Below, in pieces: positions 29,552-42,490 of a DNA stretch of 64,000 nt. The notes under the pieces are model-generated. The model ran no database searches. It was not told the DNA's origin and saw only the letters and a list, made by a program, of their open reading frames with translations. The DNA is from Epiperipatus broadwayi. Its lineage: Eukaryota > Onychophora > Udeonychophora > Euonychophora > Peripatidae. Both the position numbers and the translations under genes were made by a program. Position 1 is the stretch's first letter; every line of letters begins with the position of its first letter. The DNA is taken from assembly GCA_028023455.1 (NCBI GenBank), contig JAQFVV010006335.1:934741-998740 (forward strand). Direction: 5' to 3'.

Positions 29552-31071
29552 TGTAACGATACGGGGAATGTTACTTAACGTAAACTGCACTACAGGGCGC
29601 CATCTAGGTATTTGAACCTAGAAAAATTTATAGAGTAGGCAGATACGTAAGTCAAAAAAAAATATTTTTTTTAAATTTTGTTTCCGGTCGTTAGCCCATG
29701 TCACTAGCTCAGTGGAATAGCAGAGATTTAATAAGATAATCTAAGAGTATATATAAAAAAAGAATAAAATAAGCCACTGCCAGTAATTAGCATACAAACA
29801 TTTATTTATGCACTTATATATAAGATTTAAAATTATTTTAGTATTAGTTTTACATTTCAAAATTTAACATTATTTTTAACTTTGATTTTTGACTTTAATT
29901 TACATTTAATTACTATTATATTCTAATTTTACATTTTAATTAAGTTCGCACAGATAAATTTATGAAAGCTTGTTTATAATGTTGAATATAGATCGGTTAC
30001 ATAGATTTCACGGTCAAAAACATTTCAAAGTAAACATAAACGATCAAAATACAAAATTATTGATTACTGACAATTGCGGAGGGAAATTTATATGTAACCC
30101 AATAGTATTCACCATAGGATACTTGCATTGTCACCAATAACTTAAAAGACATCCGAATAAATACATTTTAGATACTCACCGTAAGGTATCATTATTTATC
30201 GAATGTCTATATATTTTGATCAAATATGAAAACCCAAAACATACTTAACCGATAACCAATCCATGCAAGCGTCTATAAACAACTTAAATTTAATGCATTT
30301 TTATTTAGGGTCAAGCATGAATAGACCACATAGATTTGCATTTCAAAATAAAATATTCTGTCCCTATTTAACCTTAGGCTAAAATTCGCAGTCAAACTGG
30401 CATCAATCCATCTGATACATCGATGTATTCAATGTAATACGGAATACGGCAGCACCAAAAAGATTAAGAGAAGATATTGACTCTCATTAGACAGGAATAT
30501 TACTTCTATCTAACGAGAAGAACAATAAAAAAAAAACTCCATAGAAAGGAACTGCGCTCTGTGTCTTATAATTCCTTCCATAGGCAAAACGGGAGAGTGC
30601 GGCGTATGAAGCGATTCTGCCAGTAGCGAATCTCTGACGACATCTACTAACTACATCAATATATCCAATCCATTGACCCAATCTAACAATGACACAAATA
30701 ACCTAAGATTACCCTCCCCTAATATAACTTTATAAATCTATACAGCCATTCACGCCCGACTTAAGTTTAACATTTATATAATTAATTTAACGAAAAACAA
30801 AAAAAATCATAATAAAAACCTAAAGAATAAAAAATAAATAAATGAAAATGATTTTACATAAATAAGAAAAAAAATACATTAAATAACACTATTAATAAAG
30901 AATTTAGTTTGGTCAGATAGGATTCTATTTGTAACAATTAAATACTAGGAAAGTTTAAAATTTAAAGTTCTTAGTGTTTTCAAATTAATATTGTTTGTAT
31001 ATATCTTAGAAAGTTCTTACGGATTTAGAAATGTTCATTTTTTACAGTTGCTTGCCGTTTGAAATCCAACA
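29552..31071 (-). repeat. 5' LTR of the element
   Basis: Almost identical to 26647-28172. It ends (minus strand) ATCGTTACA and starts TGTTGGATTTC next to a TAAAATATATA flank. Its TATA box is near 30565-30571. Confidence 0.85.
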
Positions 31072-31083
31072 TTAAAATATATA

Positions 31084-31319
<236 letters not shown>

Positions 31320-32197
31320 GCCCTTTTATATGGGTCACCATTTAAGTTTTGTGCTAATTTAGTAGAAAATTTTAAATTTAAGAAGTATTTTAAATGTGTG
31401 ATGTTGACTTTGCTTGTGGTAATGTTACCATAAGTTTAATTAGAGTAATCTATGAGTATTTGGTGTGTGAATTGTGTTGGTATTGAGAAGATACTTAAAT
31501 GATGATGATGATGATGTAATACTGCATAAATAAATTTAATAACAAATGTTTAAAGCTAAAGTATTTAAAAGACAAATTGAAATTAGACAAAAATATTTGT
31601 TTGATTTGAAATATATATTAAAAGTGAATAAAAATATTTTAAATTATAAGTACTTAAATTGAGATTAATATTTGATTTTAATCATATCAAATAATTATTT
31701 TAAAATCTATTATAATATCTTAAATATTTAAAAATATTTATTTTAAAAAAAACAATTGTTAAGTTTATTTTTAGACTATGAAGCGTTCTTGTTTTATAAA
31801 GAACAGATGTTATACACACATGCGTGGAAGTTGTCTAATGAAGTTGCATAATCATTTTAAAAATCATGTTATAAATTTATAAATAATAAGTGAGTTATCA
31901 CGAGATAAAAATAAAGATATTAATGTAAAATATTAGATCTGATTTTTAAAAATATTGTCTTAAAAATGTAACGTATTTAAAAAAGATTTAATTTATTTTA
32001 AATGATCTTATAAAAGTTAAGATTTAAATCAAATGAGAAATAATATTTCAAAAGAATGTTTAATAGATTTAAATAAACGATAAATATTGTTTTAAAAGAA
32101 TTTGATAAAATATTAAATATTAAATAAGTCATTATTATTTATTTTTAATATTGTGTTGGTAAATATGTAAATAAGAAATTTTGATTGTTTAAACCTA

Positions 32198-32268
32198 CCA
32201 ATCAGATAAGGAGTTTCTGGCAGTATATAAGCTGGATTCAATTGTTGAGGGGGTCTCTCTACAATAAA
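32198..32268 (+). promoter_or_regulatory. Promoter-like block in element copy 3
   Basis: CCAATCAG at 32198, the TATA box GTATATAAGCTGG at 32222-32234, then GGGGGTCTCTCTACAATAAA with a polyadenylation-type AATAAA at 32263. This order, CCAAT, TATA, then AATAAA within about 40 bp, is what U3-R regions of LTRs often show, and favours the LTR interpretation of the element. Confidence 0.45.
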
Positions 32269-32457
32269 ACTTCTAAGTCGTTTGTGCTATTGAGAAAATA
32301 GCTAAGTAAATTTATAAACGCTCTTAAAATCAGTTTTAAAATCATAAGAGTGTTATTGTATATAATTTTATAATTTTAAATGATAAGTATGCAGGAGTAA
32401 CTTAATAATTCCCTATTATCTTCTCAATATCGAAACTCAATTTACGTACAAATAATC

Positions 32458-32670
32458 ATGGAAACCTCACACATCGGAGAAATATATCAGAAACTTTATG
32501 CTATAGAAGTAACAGACGCTGGATTAGTACAGAAAACTATAAGATGGAGAAAAGTAGTATTTTGGACTATAAATAGTTTTCAAAAGTTAAATTACTATTG
32601 TCTATTACTAATAGATATTTTAAAGAAATATAAATATTTCTGTAAAAGAAAGTATTTTGACAAATTATAG
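32458..32670 (+). CDS. Small open frame in element copy 3, unknown product
   Basis: A 70-codon frame starting METSHIGEIYQKLYAIEVTD occurs 1.14 kb inside the element, close to where copies 1 and 2 also have an M-E-starting frame. The first 25 residues look less AT-biased than the rest. No domain is recognised. It might be the start of a former gag-like leader or chance. Confidence 0.2.
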   Translation: METSHIGEIYQKLYAIEVTDAGLVQKTIRWRKVVFWTINSFQKLNYYCLLLIDILKKYKYFCKRKYFDKL

Positions 32671-35222
32671 AAGTAAAATATGTATCTTAAGGAAAGATAT
32701 AAGAAGCAGTAGTAATTTTAAATAAATACTTGCCTTGTTAAGTCTTTATGCTTAAAAGACTAGAGATTGATAATTTGAAAAAGGCAAATATATTATAAGT
32801 GTAAGTATTTTAAAAATCGTAATATAATAAAATTATTTTATTAAAGTTATCTAAACGCAGGTCGTTATAGATGGAGAAATTAATTCTTACCTGAATATAT
32901 TATTTATAAATGCGCAAAATAATACGTGGACGTCCAGGCCAAACCAGATTAGGCCAAGCTAAGTTAATGAAAATAATTAAAGGAGAATAATTCAACAATT
33001 ATAAATTAATTTAGAAATATTAACTTTTGAACAATATTTTATGAAGATCTGGACTCAGAAACAGAATTTATAAACTATTTTAATTTTATTTGTTTTCTTA
33101 TTGGAACTTTTTTTTTTTTTAAAAAAGAACGTTATCATTTTTATTATAAACTTTCAAGAAACACGTGATACAACAGAACAGGAAATAGTGTTTTATTGAC
33201 TTTATACGGAGGATATTTCTTAGAACTTTTATGGTAGAACAAAAATCAACGCTGGACTATGTAATATGATTTTTTTATTTTATTTATTTAACATAAAATT
33301 TAAATATTATTAAACTCTTAAAAAGTAGGTTAGGTACATTTATTAAATAGTAACTTAAAAATAATATAATAATTAATTACATAAACTTATTTTTATAATT
33401 AATATAACACGGAATATTCTAATGAATGTTATGAGTGAAAAGGTGAATGATTTTTATTTTATGAAGCTGCAAATTCCGAAGAATATTGGATAGCAGAATG
33501 GACATTATTATTGTTATGGTAAAAAAATATTGTATAATTTTTTTTAAAAAAATGAATTTAATATGTTTTTCTTTAGATCAACTGAATATTATGTTGTTGT
33601 AGAATGAATGGATAAATATATTATGAAAACACATATATTATATTGACAACAAACTTTATTAAAATATGCATAATTTTTAATTTATAATATAAACATGACA
33701 TAACATTACGTAAAAAGTTTAGAAATAATTATATGATTCTTTCGTAAATAATTTTGATATTTTTATTTATGCTTAGTATTAAAATGATGTTTATTATTTA
33801 TCTTAATAATTATTTCATTTTTGCAAGTCAGAAAAGGATTTTAAAAGTCTATATTTTTGTGTATTTTGTTTATTGAATAAGTTAAGTTACGTTATGAATA
33901 GAAGCCTATATTTAGATTGAAAAGTTTACTAAGTATAGACAATATAGTATGAGTAATTTGGATAATGAATATTTTATTTGAAGTTGATATTTGTTTCCGG
34001 AAAATGTTTTAAATAAGTTTAGGATATGTTATAGATAGAAATTTATTAGAAAAGTTAGTAAAGCACATAGGGTAAAATAATGATTTTATACAGAAAGGAA
34101 TCATAAAATTTATCTAATGTAATGTTTTATGAATTTAAAATTGATAAATGATTTAAATATTAATGTTTGAATAATACAGATATAGAATGCATATTTTATA
34201 AAACATATAACAAGAATTACATTAGGTGGAATATAATTATAACCAATCATTTGTTTTACATTATAAAAAGATATTGATTTTATATAAAGCTCTTAGGCAA
34301 TGCTAATAACAAAGTGAATACATGATAATACATTATAAATGATATTTAATTAATGTAGTTATTTAATAGGTAGAACTACATTATGTACACATGCTACATA
34401 ATTAGTCTTGACATATTGTTATTTGTAGTAATTAAAGTACAACTATTTATTTAAAAAATCTAAGTGTAAGAAAAACACACTATAATCATATTAATATAGC
34501 ATTTGAAGGAATGTGTAATCCCTTATTAAGTACATAAGTTAATAACAGTGTAAGCCTCTTATATTTGTATTCCTATTTTTATTTTATTTGTTGTCATAAG
34601 TTATAAACTGTAAATAGTGTAAATAAATTTTATTTGAAGTTATTGTAAATAAATTTGTTAATTTGTTTTTAAAAGTGTGTCGAGTTTCATTATTTTCACC
34701 ACAGTATTTTGACATCAGATGATTTGAAATAAACATAATATTTGCACAAAATTGAATTTGTTATTATTACTTAGAATTGAATACCATATTTGCTTAACAT
34801 TATTTTATAAGAATTGATTGACATGAACATAAGTATTACAATGGTCATAAGATGATTATAATGCACATTATAAGAATACAATATTGTTTATTGCCACAGA
34901 TTATTAAGTCTAAGATTTTAATCTATTTTAAAATGAAGATACCATATGAAGTAAAAGATTTACATATAATTATTTATTTATTTAGTGATTAATTATATCA
35001 TAGAAATAGATGAGATTAAATTACACTTTAAGATTATTATTTATTATTATTATTAAAATAAGTTAGGTGTATTTAAGTTTGATATAAAATCCCACATCAT
35101 ACTTATTTACATGAATTATTATTATCTTAAAACTTAGAAGAACCTGAGATTATTTAATTATATTTTAAGTTAAAAGTTAGGAATTATTTTAGTATTATTA
35201 AAGATATTTATTTCATTTAAAA

Positions 35223-35283
35223 GCCATAAGAGTGCTATAGATGTAGTGGTAAAGTGATAGGGTAGTGATAGTACTCTTATGCC
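35223..35283 (+). other. Conserved 3' hairpin, copy 3
   Basis: GCCATAAGAGTGCTAT pairs with ATAGTACTCTTATGCC (15 of 16 positions including one G-U) across a 29-nt loop. This is the strongest version of the hairpin conserved in all three TGTGCCCTT elements. Confidence 0.6.
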
Positions 35284-35549
35284 ATTGAGATAGTATCTTG
35301 GAAGATATTGACTCAGTGTAAATCTGCTTATTACTTTGTAACTTTACTTCGCAGTCTCATAATTTTATAAATACTTATTTAATTCATATAATCTAGAACT
35401 ATATTGATTTTGATGATTGATAATAAATTTAATTAAGATATGATAATATAAAAATATATTAAAGATAGATATGCAAATTTTAATTAAACATAATAAAGTA
35501 ACTGAGCTAGTTGTATTTTAAACTATTTTATATATCAAGAAGTAAGGGT

Positions 35550-35552
<3 letters not shown>

Positions 35553-35631
<79 letters not shown>
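35553..35631. repeat. (TA)n, right flank of element copy 3
   Basis: A 79-bp TA run between GGGTACA and the proximal half of the split PLE. Confidence 0.95.
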
Positions 35632-35635
<4 letters not shown>

Positions 35636-35810
35636 AAACAAACAAACCTTCCCATAATTCATTTCAAAAAACAACTTTCCTTTATATCAAAACATGTCTT
35701 CATAAGATTGATAGCCTCAGCCTCAGATTTAAGAATGTTTATTATTAAAGTTTCCTTTACTCTTCTCTTTAATTCATTCTTTTCATAAAAAATAACCATT
35801 GCATATTCAA
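35632..35810 (-). pseudogene. PLE C-terminal coding remnant, proximal half of split copy
   Basis: The minus strand reads MVIFYEKNELKRRVKETLII, then SEAEAINLMKTCFDIKES and a final W-containing block before TTTGTTTGTTTTGTAT. This corresponds to the end of a PLE GIY-YIG domain (the KRRVKE block equals KCKIKE in the 22-kb copy). It then enters (TA)n and continues at 31215 beyond the inserted element. Upstream coding is missing. Confidence 0.65.
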
Positions 35811-35943
35811 TTCATGAATATATAAAGCTGAGTTATGGTAAAACTTCTTCATTATGAGACTATCAATCTTATGAAGACATCTTTTAATATAAAGGGAAGT
35901 TGGTTTTTAAAATTAATTATGGGAAGATTTGTTTGTTTTGTAT
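35632..35943. repeat. Inverted repeat of PLE ends, arms about 87 bp
   Basis: 35632-35718 and 35856-35943 are inverse copies with a spacer of about 137 bp. The arms face outward, with 3' ends on the outside, like the other PLE foldbacks in this window. Confidence 0.85.
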
Positions 35944-36105
35944 ATATATGTTGCTTTGTTAGCTTGATTTTCACTTGAGAAGGTCGATTTTTTTAGTAGA
36001 TAAAACAATATTGTGTAAGGATTTTTGTAAAAATTTGGATTTTTATCTTTGTATTGTTTTATTGTTTTGTATTTTATTTATTACTATCATAGTGGTAGGC
36101 AGTTT
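35856..36105 (+). mobile_element. PLE 3' end, uninterrupted sister copy
   Basis: Matches the split minus-strand copy on both sides of its insertion: TTTGTTTGTTTTGTATATAT, then TTGCTTTGTTAGCTTGATTT, with TTGAGAAGG and a degraded hammerhead-like motif (AAAA, palindrome ACAATATTGT). It ends near GTGGTAGGCAGTTTTCAATT against (TA)n. It records the pre-insertion state of the site occupied by element copy 3. Confidence 0.75.
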
Positions 36106-36107
36106 TC

Positions 36108-36144
<37 letters not shown>

Positions 36145-36162
36145 TATATTGAAAACTACCTA

Positions 36163-36202
<40 letters not shown>

Positions 36203-36212
36203 TAGGTAGGTA
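36093..36212. repeat. Two adjoining (TA)n foldbacks
   Basis: GGTAGGCAGTTTTCAAT, (TA)n, ATTGAAAACTACCTACC, (TA)n, GGTAGGTAGGTAG: the middle arm pairs with either neighbour. Each axis of symmetry lies in the TA run. Confidence 0.9.
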
Positions 36213-36575
36213 GTCAAGTGTGAACAGCAAATTTATAGTAAAATGGAATCAACTTTTTTAATTAGTTTAATTATAATTAAAATAAAAAGATTTGGAAGAA
36301 AAGACCATGTGAATAAGAATAGATTAGTAAAAAGTAGTTTTTAAGTTAATTATGTGGAAACGACAACAAATACATTGGGAAATAAAAGATTTTATAATAT
36401 GCAAAGATAATAGATTTTTCCCCCATGTTTTTATATGAAAAATGAACATTTTACAGGTATATAATTACAGGGGGAGATGATAAATTGATTAGGATAAAAA
36501 TAGAATTATATATATGTATATATATATATGTATATAATGTTTGCACGGTTATATGATGTAGATAAAAAATATTTT

Positions 36576-36882
36576 TGGGTACGAACCGTGTATTATTATG
36601 CATTACAATCCGATATTTCGATGGACTAGCAACAGCCATTATCAAGGTTAACTTTTGAAAAAACAATCATTAGATCTCAAAGAATAATGTGACTCAGTGC
36701 AAGATGAGAAGTGAGATTCAATTCGAACTACTTCAAGTTGAATCTCACTTCTCATCTCACGTTGAGTCACATTATTCTTTGAGATCAAAGATTGTTCTTT
36801 TAAAAGTTAATCTTGGTAATGGCGGTTACTAGTCCATCGTAATATCGGATTGTAATGCATAATAATACATGGTTCGTACCCA
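36576..36882. repeat. Near-perfect foldback, arms about 146 bp, loop 16 bp
   Basis: 36576-36721 and 36738-36882 are inverse copies with roughly 90 percent or more identity, and TA-rich sequence lies at both outer edges. Each arm read outward contains CTTG(A/G)TAATGGC, a TCCATCG(A/T)AA and ATATCGG block resembling PLE 3' hammerhead-like tails (left 36609-36648 on minus, right 36809-36850 on plus). This is most simply an inverted pair of PLE 3' ends with no coding left. A foldback MITE is the alternative. Confidence 0.75.
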
Positions 36883-38122
36883 AATATATATATATGAAAA
36901 CATGTATGATATAAATGTTGGTTAAGTAGAGATGAAAGGAGAAGTATTGAACATTGGAGTCATTATAAATTGTATGGAATGTTGGAAAAAAATAAAAGTA
37001 AAAAGAGTTGAAGAAGTTGAGGTTTTATGACTTTTTTAATACTTAGATCTAAAATATCAGGCTAGTGGAACAAATGAAACAGTTTTTTTATTAAATTAGA
37101 CATAACTGTGAAAAGATATGAACTATGATTGCATAAGTAATAGGTTAATAAAAAATACAAATTAGATTTTTTTATTATAAGATATGAGTTTTAGGAGAAA
37201 TAAATACTGTGTTTAGTTTATTACCATGATTTCGTAAACTATGTATAGTATCTTCTATCTTGTTTATTCATTTTACATTTTATCATCTTTCTTATAGAAT
37301 AATATATATGATTCATTATATATTATATATATATATACTTATGATATCATCTGTTATATTATATTCAATCGTTTATAATTATAACTATCTTGTTTTTATT
37401 TAGACTATTAATTTAAAGTGAGTGAAAATTGTTTTTAGAAATGAAAATATAACATTTTTTTTATACAATCATAAGAATTATAACTACAATTTGAAAACTG
37501 ATAATTTGATGATTATTTTTTAAAATAATTTTCAAATATATGATAAATCATCCATTAAAATTAATTGCTATTGTTCAAGTTGGTTAGAAGATGTTCCATT
37601 TTAAATTTAGCTAGTTAGGTTTCATACTTAAATGACAACATTGATTTGTTAAAGTTACATTTCTAGAAAAGAATATTTTTTTTATTTAATGCTCTTTTTA
37701 TATATAAATTTGTCAAATATGTATCAAATAAATTATTATAAAAAATCAATCTTTCTACCCTTCTATAATGTATTATTATTACTTGATAACGAGCAGTGTG
37801 AAAAATAATGAATGAATAATATAGGAAAGAAAACTTTTAATCCTGTTTCATTTCGTAAACACTTCATCTATTTATAGATGTTTATGTCAACTAGTATTAC
37901 ACAATATTCAGTAGTGATAAATCGGACTATAATTACTCACAGTGTCTTCACTTATTATTTTGGGGTTTTAGATATGGCAGCAGAAAGGGCTACAGTTAAA
38001 TTTAATGTAATGAGTTAATGTCTTTACGATTTTACACTGTTTGACTACATTGTAATCTTTTAATTCCTTGGATTTAAAAAGTGTAAGTGTAGCCTTAGTC
38101 ACTAAAATATTAATTTTAACTG
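36883..38122. other. AT-rich intergenic sequence, nothing recognised
   Basis: A short (TA)n lies at about 37320-37337. No gene is supported. Confidence 0.4.
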
Positions 38123-38229
38123 TCTTTTTTTTCCATGTGTCAAAGCATTGGCCGAGAAGTGAACCCACAAACCCGGGACAACTGCTTATAAGGCGGTTGT
38201 ACTGACCCCTCGACCACCAACGCTTGACA
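38123..38229 (-). mobile_element. tRNA-derived SINE
   Basis: Read on minus: GCGTTGGTGGTCGAGGGGTC carries TGGTCGAGGGG, a full match to the pol III box A consensus TRGYNNARNGG. A tRNA-like anticodon arm with loop CTTATAA follows, then GTTCACTTC near box B (one mismatch), a short unique tail TTTGACACATG and an A-run. It shares head and tail with 41071-41170 and 47562-47665. The anticodon loops differ among copies, so it is not a working tRNA gene. Confidence 0.8.
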
Positions 38230-40607
38230 TTTTAAGTATCTTTATGACTATTTTTAATAAATTGTCCAACTTTAATGTGAATTCTTAATCTTATAGTAAA
38301 AAAGATTTATAGTAAAAATGATTTTCAGAATTTTTTTTCTATGCTCCAATAATTTTATTGATGGGTTGGTTATGGAAATCAAAATTTACCATTTTAATTT
38401 TCAGATTAAATATGAATCCTGAAAACTTGTTGTCTTGTTTGCCAATATTTAACAATATGTTTAGTATTTTAATACATTCCATTTAGATTGTGTGCCTTTT
38501 TTTAGTATTGATGCAGATGTCAATTTATTTTCAATATATATATTTTTAATTTTTATATTATTTTCTGGTACACATTAAAAAAAATCAAATTTTGTTTTCA
38601 CTCTTTTTATTTCCTCTTTTTCATAGATAACGCTATTTTTTTTGTTTGATTTTTAGTAATACTTCGTTTGTCTATTAGTAACTATAAACAACATCAAAAT
38701 AGTAAAATAATTAACGTTTATATAGGTAGAGAATATGTTTATTGAAATGAGTTGTATTTAATTTGTTTAATAAATTTAAAGTATTATTTTTAAAAATTCG
38801 GGAGTATTTGCGATTTGACATTATTAAATGGTATTGAACAATGTATGTTTTTAATTGATTTTATAATAAAATATTATAATTAATAATTTTACGAATGTCA
38901 TAAATGTTTAATAATGTACAATTACATTATAAATCAAACAATAATTTGTTATATTGCATGTTTGATTCCATTGCATGTATAAGACATCATATTATCTTTT
39001 GCTTACATAATATAAAACATTTATGTTTCCTCGTTGGTTTGGTTTAACTGATAAAATGCTATGAAACATAAATGATATTAATATATTTTATTTAGTCTGA
39101 ATAATATTATTAGATAAATACTATATTTTAACTTAATTTAAACTGCAGTTTGGAAACTTTTTCATTTTAATTAGTTCAGTAGTAAAAACTGTGCACATGT
39201 TTGTTTGCTTAGATTTGTATCAAAATTATTTTTATATTTCATTGTATAATATGAACTACTTTTTTATATTGACAGTTTATGTCTAAAGTAAGCTGAATAG
39301 GATTATTTTTAACAATAACAAATAGTTATTTATAAAGTTAGTTATTATTTTCCTATTGTTTCATACATTGAGCATATAAACTCAGGACATGCTGTATTTT
39401 AACCCACCCTCCCCAGAATACACAATGTATATCAGATAATAATTCATACTTTGTTTCCATTATAATACATATTATTTCCTGCATTGTTCTTTAGTGAACA
39501 GTACTGTCAATATAAACATAAGATTCAAATGCATTTTCATATGTATAGTATAGATATGCAAATTGACATTATAATAGAAGCAATTGTTCAAAAAATAATA
39601 TTGTAGTTATTAATACATATATATTTACTATGAGTGCTTAGTCATTCATATTTGGTCAAAACAAAATAGTAAAAATAACTTATGATACCATGGTTTTATT
39701 AAAAAAAAAAAAATTGACAGCAAGATATCACACTTTGATATAATGCTGTTGATGTAACAAAATAATTCAGTTTCCTTGTTATTAAATACTGGTCTTTTCA
39801 ATAATTTTGCTTTAAATTCCTATTACGATTTAGGAATCTACATTGCTGTTCTTTTCAGATTCTTAGCTATATTTTGTTTTCTGATGCAATACAAAAGTAT
39901 TCACTTTTCTATCATTACTAAATTGGTAACTATTATTTTATTGCCTAAAGAAAATCCTTAATAATTGTTTTAAATTTTTTAGCTAATCTGTCTTCTATTT
40001 TGGAAAACATTTTATTATATGATAAACTGTGCCACATCAAACTTTCGAAGGGGAAAAAAAATAAAAATGAAATGTAAACACTTTCAATGGAAACTGAAAA
40101 AATGTGATTAATAAAAAAATTATTCTAAATTGTGTGTTGGATTTAGCAAGAGCAAACCAAAATAAAAAGTGCCTACTGCCATATTGCAACACAGATTCAC
40201 AAAATGAATTAAATTTATGTACTTTAATGTTTTTATTTTTTTGTTTATTTATATTTTTTTGGATACTGTATAAATAAAATAGTGCATTTTTATATATCTC
40301 ATAAGCCCAACTTCACTATACTGAAATTATATTCAGGAAAGAAGATAAACAAAAAAAAGAAAATAAATAATTCAATTAATATATATTAAACAAAAATTGA
40401 CCATAATGATGTTTCCAATAACAAGAACTTAAAATAGTTAGTTCCAGTGTGAATCTGATGATATTAGTAATTATTTGAATTTTTGTTTTCCTAGTGATAT
40501 AATTATGTCACTTTTATTTAAAAACTCAATTATTTCTATATTTTCCATATAATTCTTCTTTTGGAAACTTTAAATTTATAATAAGATAAACTAAAATTTA
40601 GAATAAT
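38230..40607. other. AT-rich intergenic sequence, nothing recognised
   Basis: No open frame with splice signals or recognisable repeat. Confidence 0.4.
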
Positions 40608-40670
40608 TTTTTTAGAAATATATATATATATATATATATTTCTAAAAAAATATATATATATATCTATATA

Positions 40671-40705
<35 letters not shown>
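40608..40705. repeat. (TA)n foldback cluster
   Basis: TTTTTTTAGAAATATA, (TA)n, TATATTTCTAAAAAAA, then a further imperfect (TA)n to 40705. The first part is a hairpin centred on the TA run. Confidence 0.85.
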
Positions 40706-41070
40706 AGATACATGTGAAAAAGTCCTAATATATAGTTTAAATCATTTTGCAGTTTAAAAGTTGTAAATATAAATACAGAAAATAAAGAGATTATTTGAAA
40801 AAGAAATAATAATATAAAGGAAGACTTTGGTGAGATTAATTTTGCATTATCATAATATTCAATTATCTAGTTAATCTACAAGATAAAAATTAAGATATCT
40901 TTATATAAAAAATATGCATATTATGCATCTGAATAACTAAAATATTCATTATGTTTAAGATTATATTAATTAGCACATAATTATTATTGACAATTATAAA
41001 ATATTCTCATTCAGTTCTATTAGCATATTATTTAGTATTTGACATGTATAATTCTGAATTTTCAAACCTA

Positions 41071-41170
41071 ATTTTTTTTTTCATATGTCAAATGCGTTGA
41101 TTGGGAAACGAACCTGGGCCAGCTGCTTTGAAGGCAACTATGCAAACCACTAGGCCACCAACGCTTGACA
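41071..41170 (-). mobile_element. tRNA-derived SINE
   Basis: Read on minus: TGTCAAGCGTTGGTGGCCTA, box A TGGCCTAGTGG, anticodon loop CTTCAAA, GGTTCGTTTC as box B, tail CATTTGACATATG and an A9 tail. Same family as 38123-38229. Confidence 0.8.
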
Positions 41171-42316
41171 AACATGTTTTTAGGTGTCAAATATTAAATA
41201 AACTATCCATTTCATTTTTGTTGACCAAATATTTTTTTTTATTAATTCGATCTCACGAGTGCTAAAAGAAATTATAAGAAGTTATTGAGAAAGTAGGGAA
41301 AAGATAAGCCATTAGCAAATATTGTGCGATTACAAATAGTTAAGATTCAATTTAAATTTAAGTTTTTTTCATAGCAATTTTACAATTTTTCAAACATAAA
41401 TATGTTTATAAATAAGCTATATAATGTATATTATGAAACAAATATATTTATAATCACCTTCAGATGTTTGTAATTGAAGTTTCTTTCATAATCTGCAATA
41501 TTGATTTTTTGTCAATTTATTTTAATAATTTATTTTATAAATCAATAATAAAATTATTAATTTTTGTATAACTTGCATTAGTATTAAGCCTTTCAGACAT
41601 TTATAAAATGAAATTAAAAAAAATATTGAATTTCTATTAAAAATTTGACAGTTGTCTTAATTCTGTGGACAAACAATACAATTTTTATGTATATTTATAT
41701 TGATTACTTTTTGTCCACATTTAATAGAAATATTAATATGTTATCAAAATAATACTTAAAGAAATAAAGGCTTTACAATTATTCTTTGAATAAAAATATG
41801 CTTCAGGTATATTTTATAGATTAAATAAGTTTGACAGTTTAATGCAGTAAGAAAAATGGTGAATTGAAGATTTCAAATTTTATTAATTACAACTGAGATT
41901 ATGAAAAAATGTTAATTTTGGCAATTAAAATAACTATTGTGCCATCTACAACATTATTGCTGAAAATATCATTGCATGACAACTCATTATAAAATAAATA
42001 AATGACTAATTATTACATTACCTTATAATAATTTTATTTTTTGGCGACAATTAAAGTAGTTTTATTTTTTTTAGTACTGAAAATTTAAAATATACGTTTT
42101 TGATAATCTTGGTGTTTTCTCTCTCTCTCTCTATTTTAAAAATTATAATTTAAAATGTCATGTAAAAATAAAATTATATTTATTTGTAATGAGATCTGAC
42201 TACATGGTAAAGTAAAATATTGGCTAGGAAACATTTTTTAGTTTAATTTTAATTACGGTTAAAACATTGTACATTGGATATCAGAAATAAATAAGCTTAT
42301 GATTTATACATTATTC
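41171..42316. other. AT-rich intergenic sequence, nothing recognised
   Basis: Only a short (CT)n at 42120-42132. Confidence 0.4.
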
Positions 42317-42490
42317 GATGTAATGTTAGAATTATGGGATGGGAATTATAATATCAATATATATATTGAAGCTGTAAATATTATTATACATATTTGCGCT
42401 CGACGTGTTGCTAATTAGATAACCATTAGCATGAGTTTGAACCCAAATTATCTATCTGGTTAGCACCTGCATCTAGCATTAGGTGAAATT
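42317..42490 (+). repeat. Dispersed repeat (possible SINE), copy A
   Basis: Shares AATATT(A/G)TTATACATATTTG and TGTTGCTAATTAGATAA with 50930-51100. A box-B-like AGTTTGAACCC follows. Both copies are near TA-rich tracts. Assignment to SINEs is tentative because box A is not clear. Confidence 0.5.

Larger units (their letters stand above)
26647..31071 (-). mobile_element. Young non-autonomous LTR retrotransposon (about 4.4 kb)
   Basis: Two direct repeats of about 1.52 kb (26647-28172 and 29552-31071) flank about 1.38 kb. A primer-binding-site sequence, complement of 29531-29549 (TGGCACCCAACGTGGGGCC on the minus strand), begins two bases inside the right LTR, so the element is read on the minus strand and the right LTR is the 5' LTR. 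The interior has no gag or pol. The LTRs differ at only a few percent of positions, which indicates a recent insertion. Both outer ends lie in (TA)n, consistent with a TA target. It must have used proteins from another element. Confidence 0.85.

Noticed and set aside
27589-30681. 64-residue frame MGQWIGYIDVVSRC... conserved twice
   Set aside because: The conservation follows from the two LTRs being copies of each other, and the three differences are all amino-acid changing. It covers the likely promoter and start-site region.
36576-36882. Foldback as an independent TIR transposon
   Set aside because: No target-site duplication outside TA could be seen, and the arms contain a PLE-like tail motif; the PLE-pair reading is preferred, though not proven.
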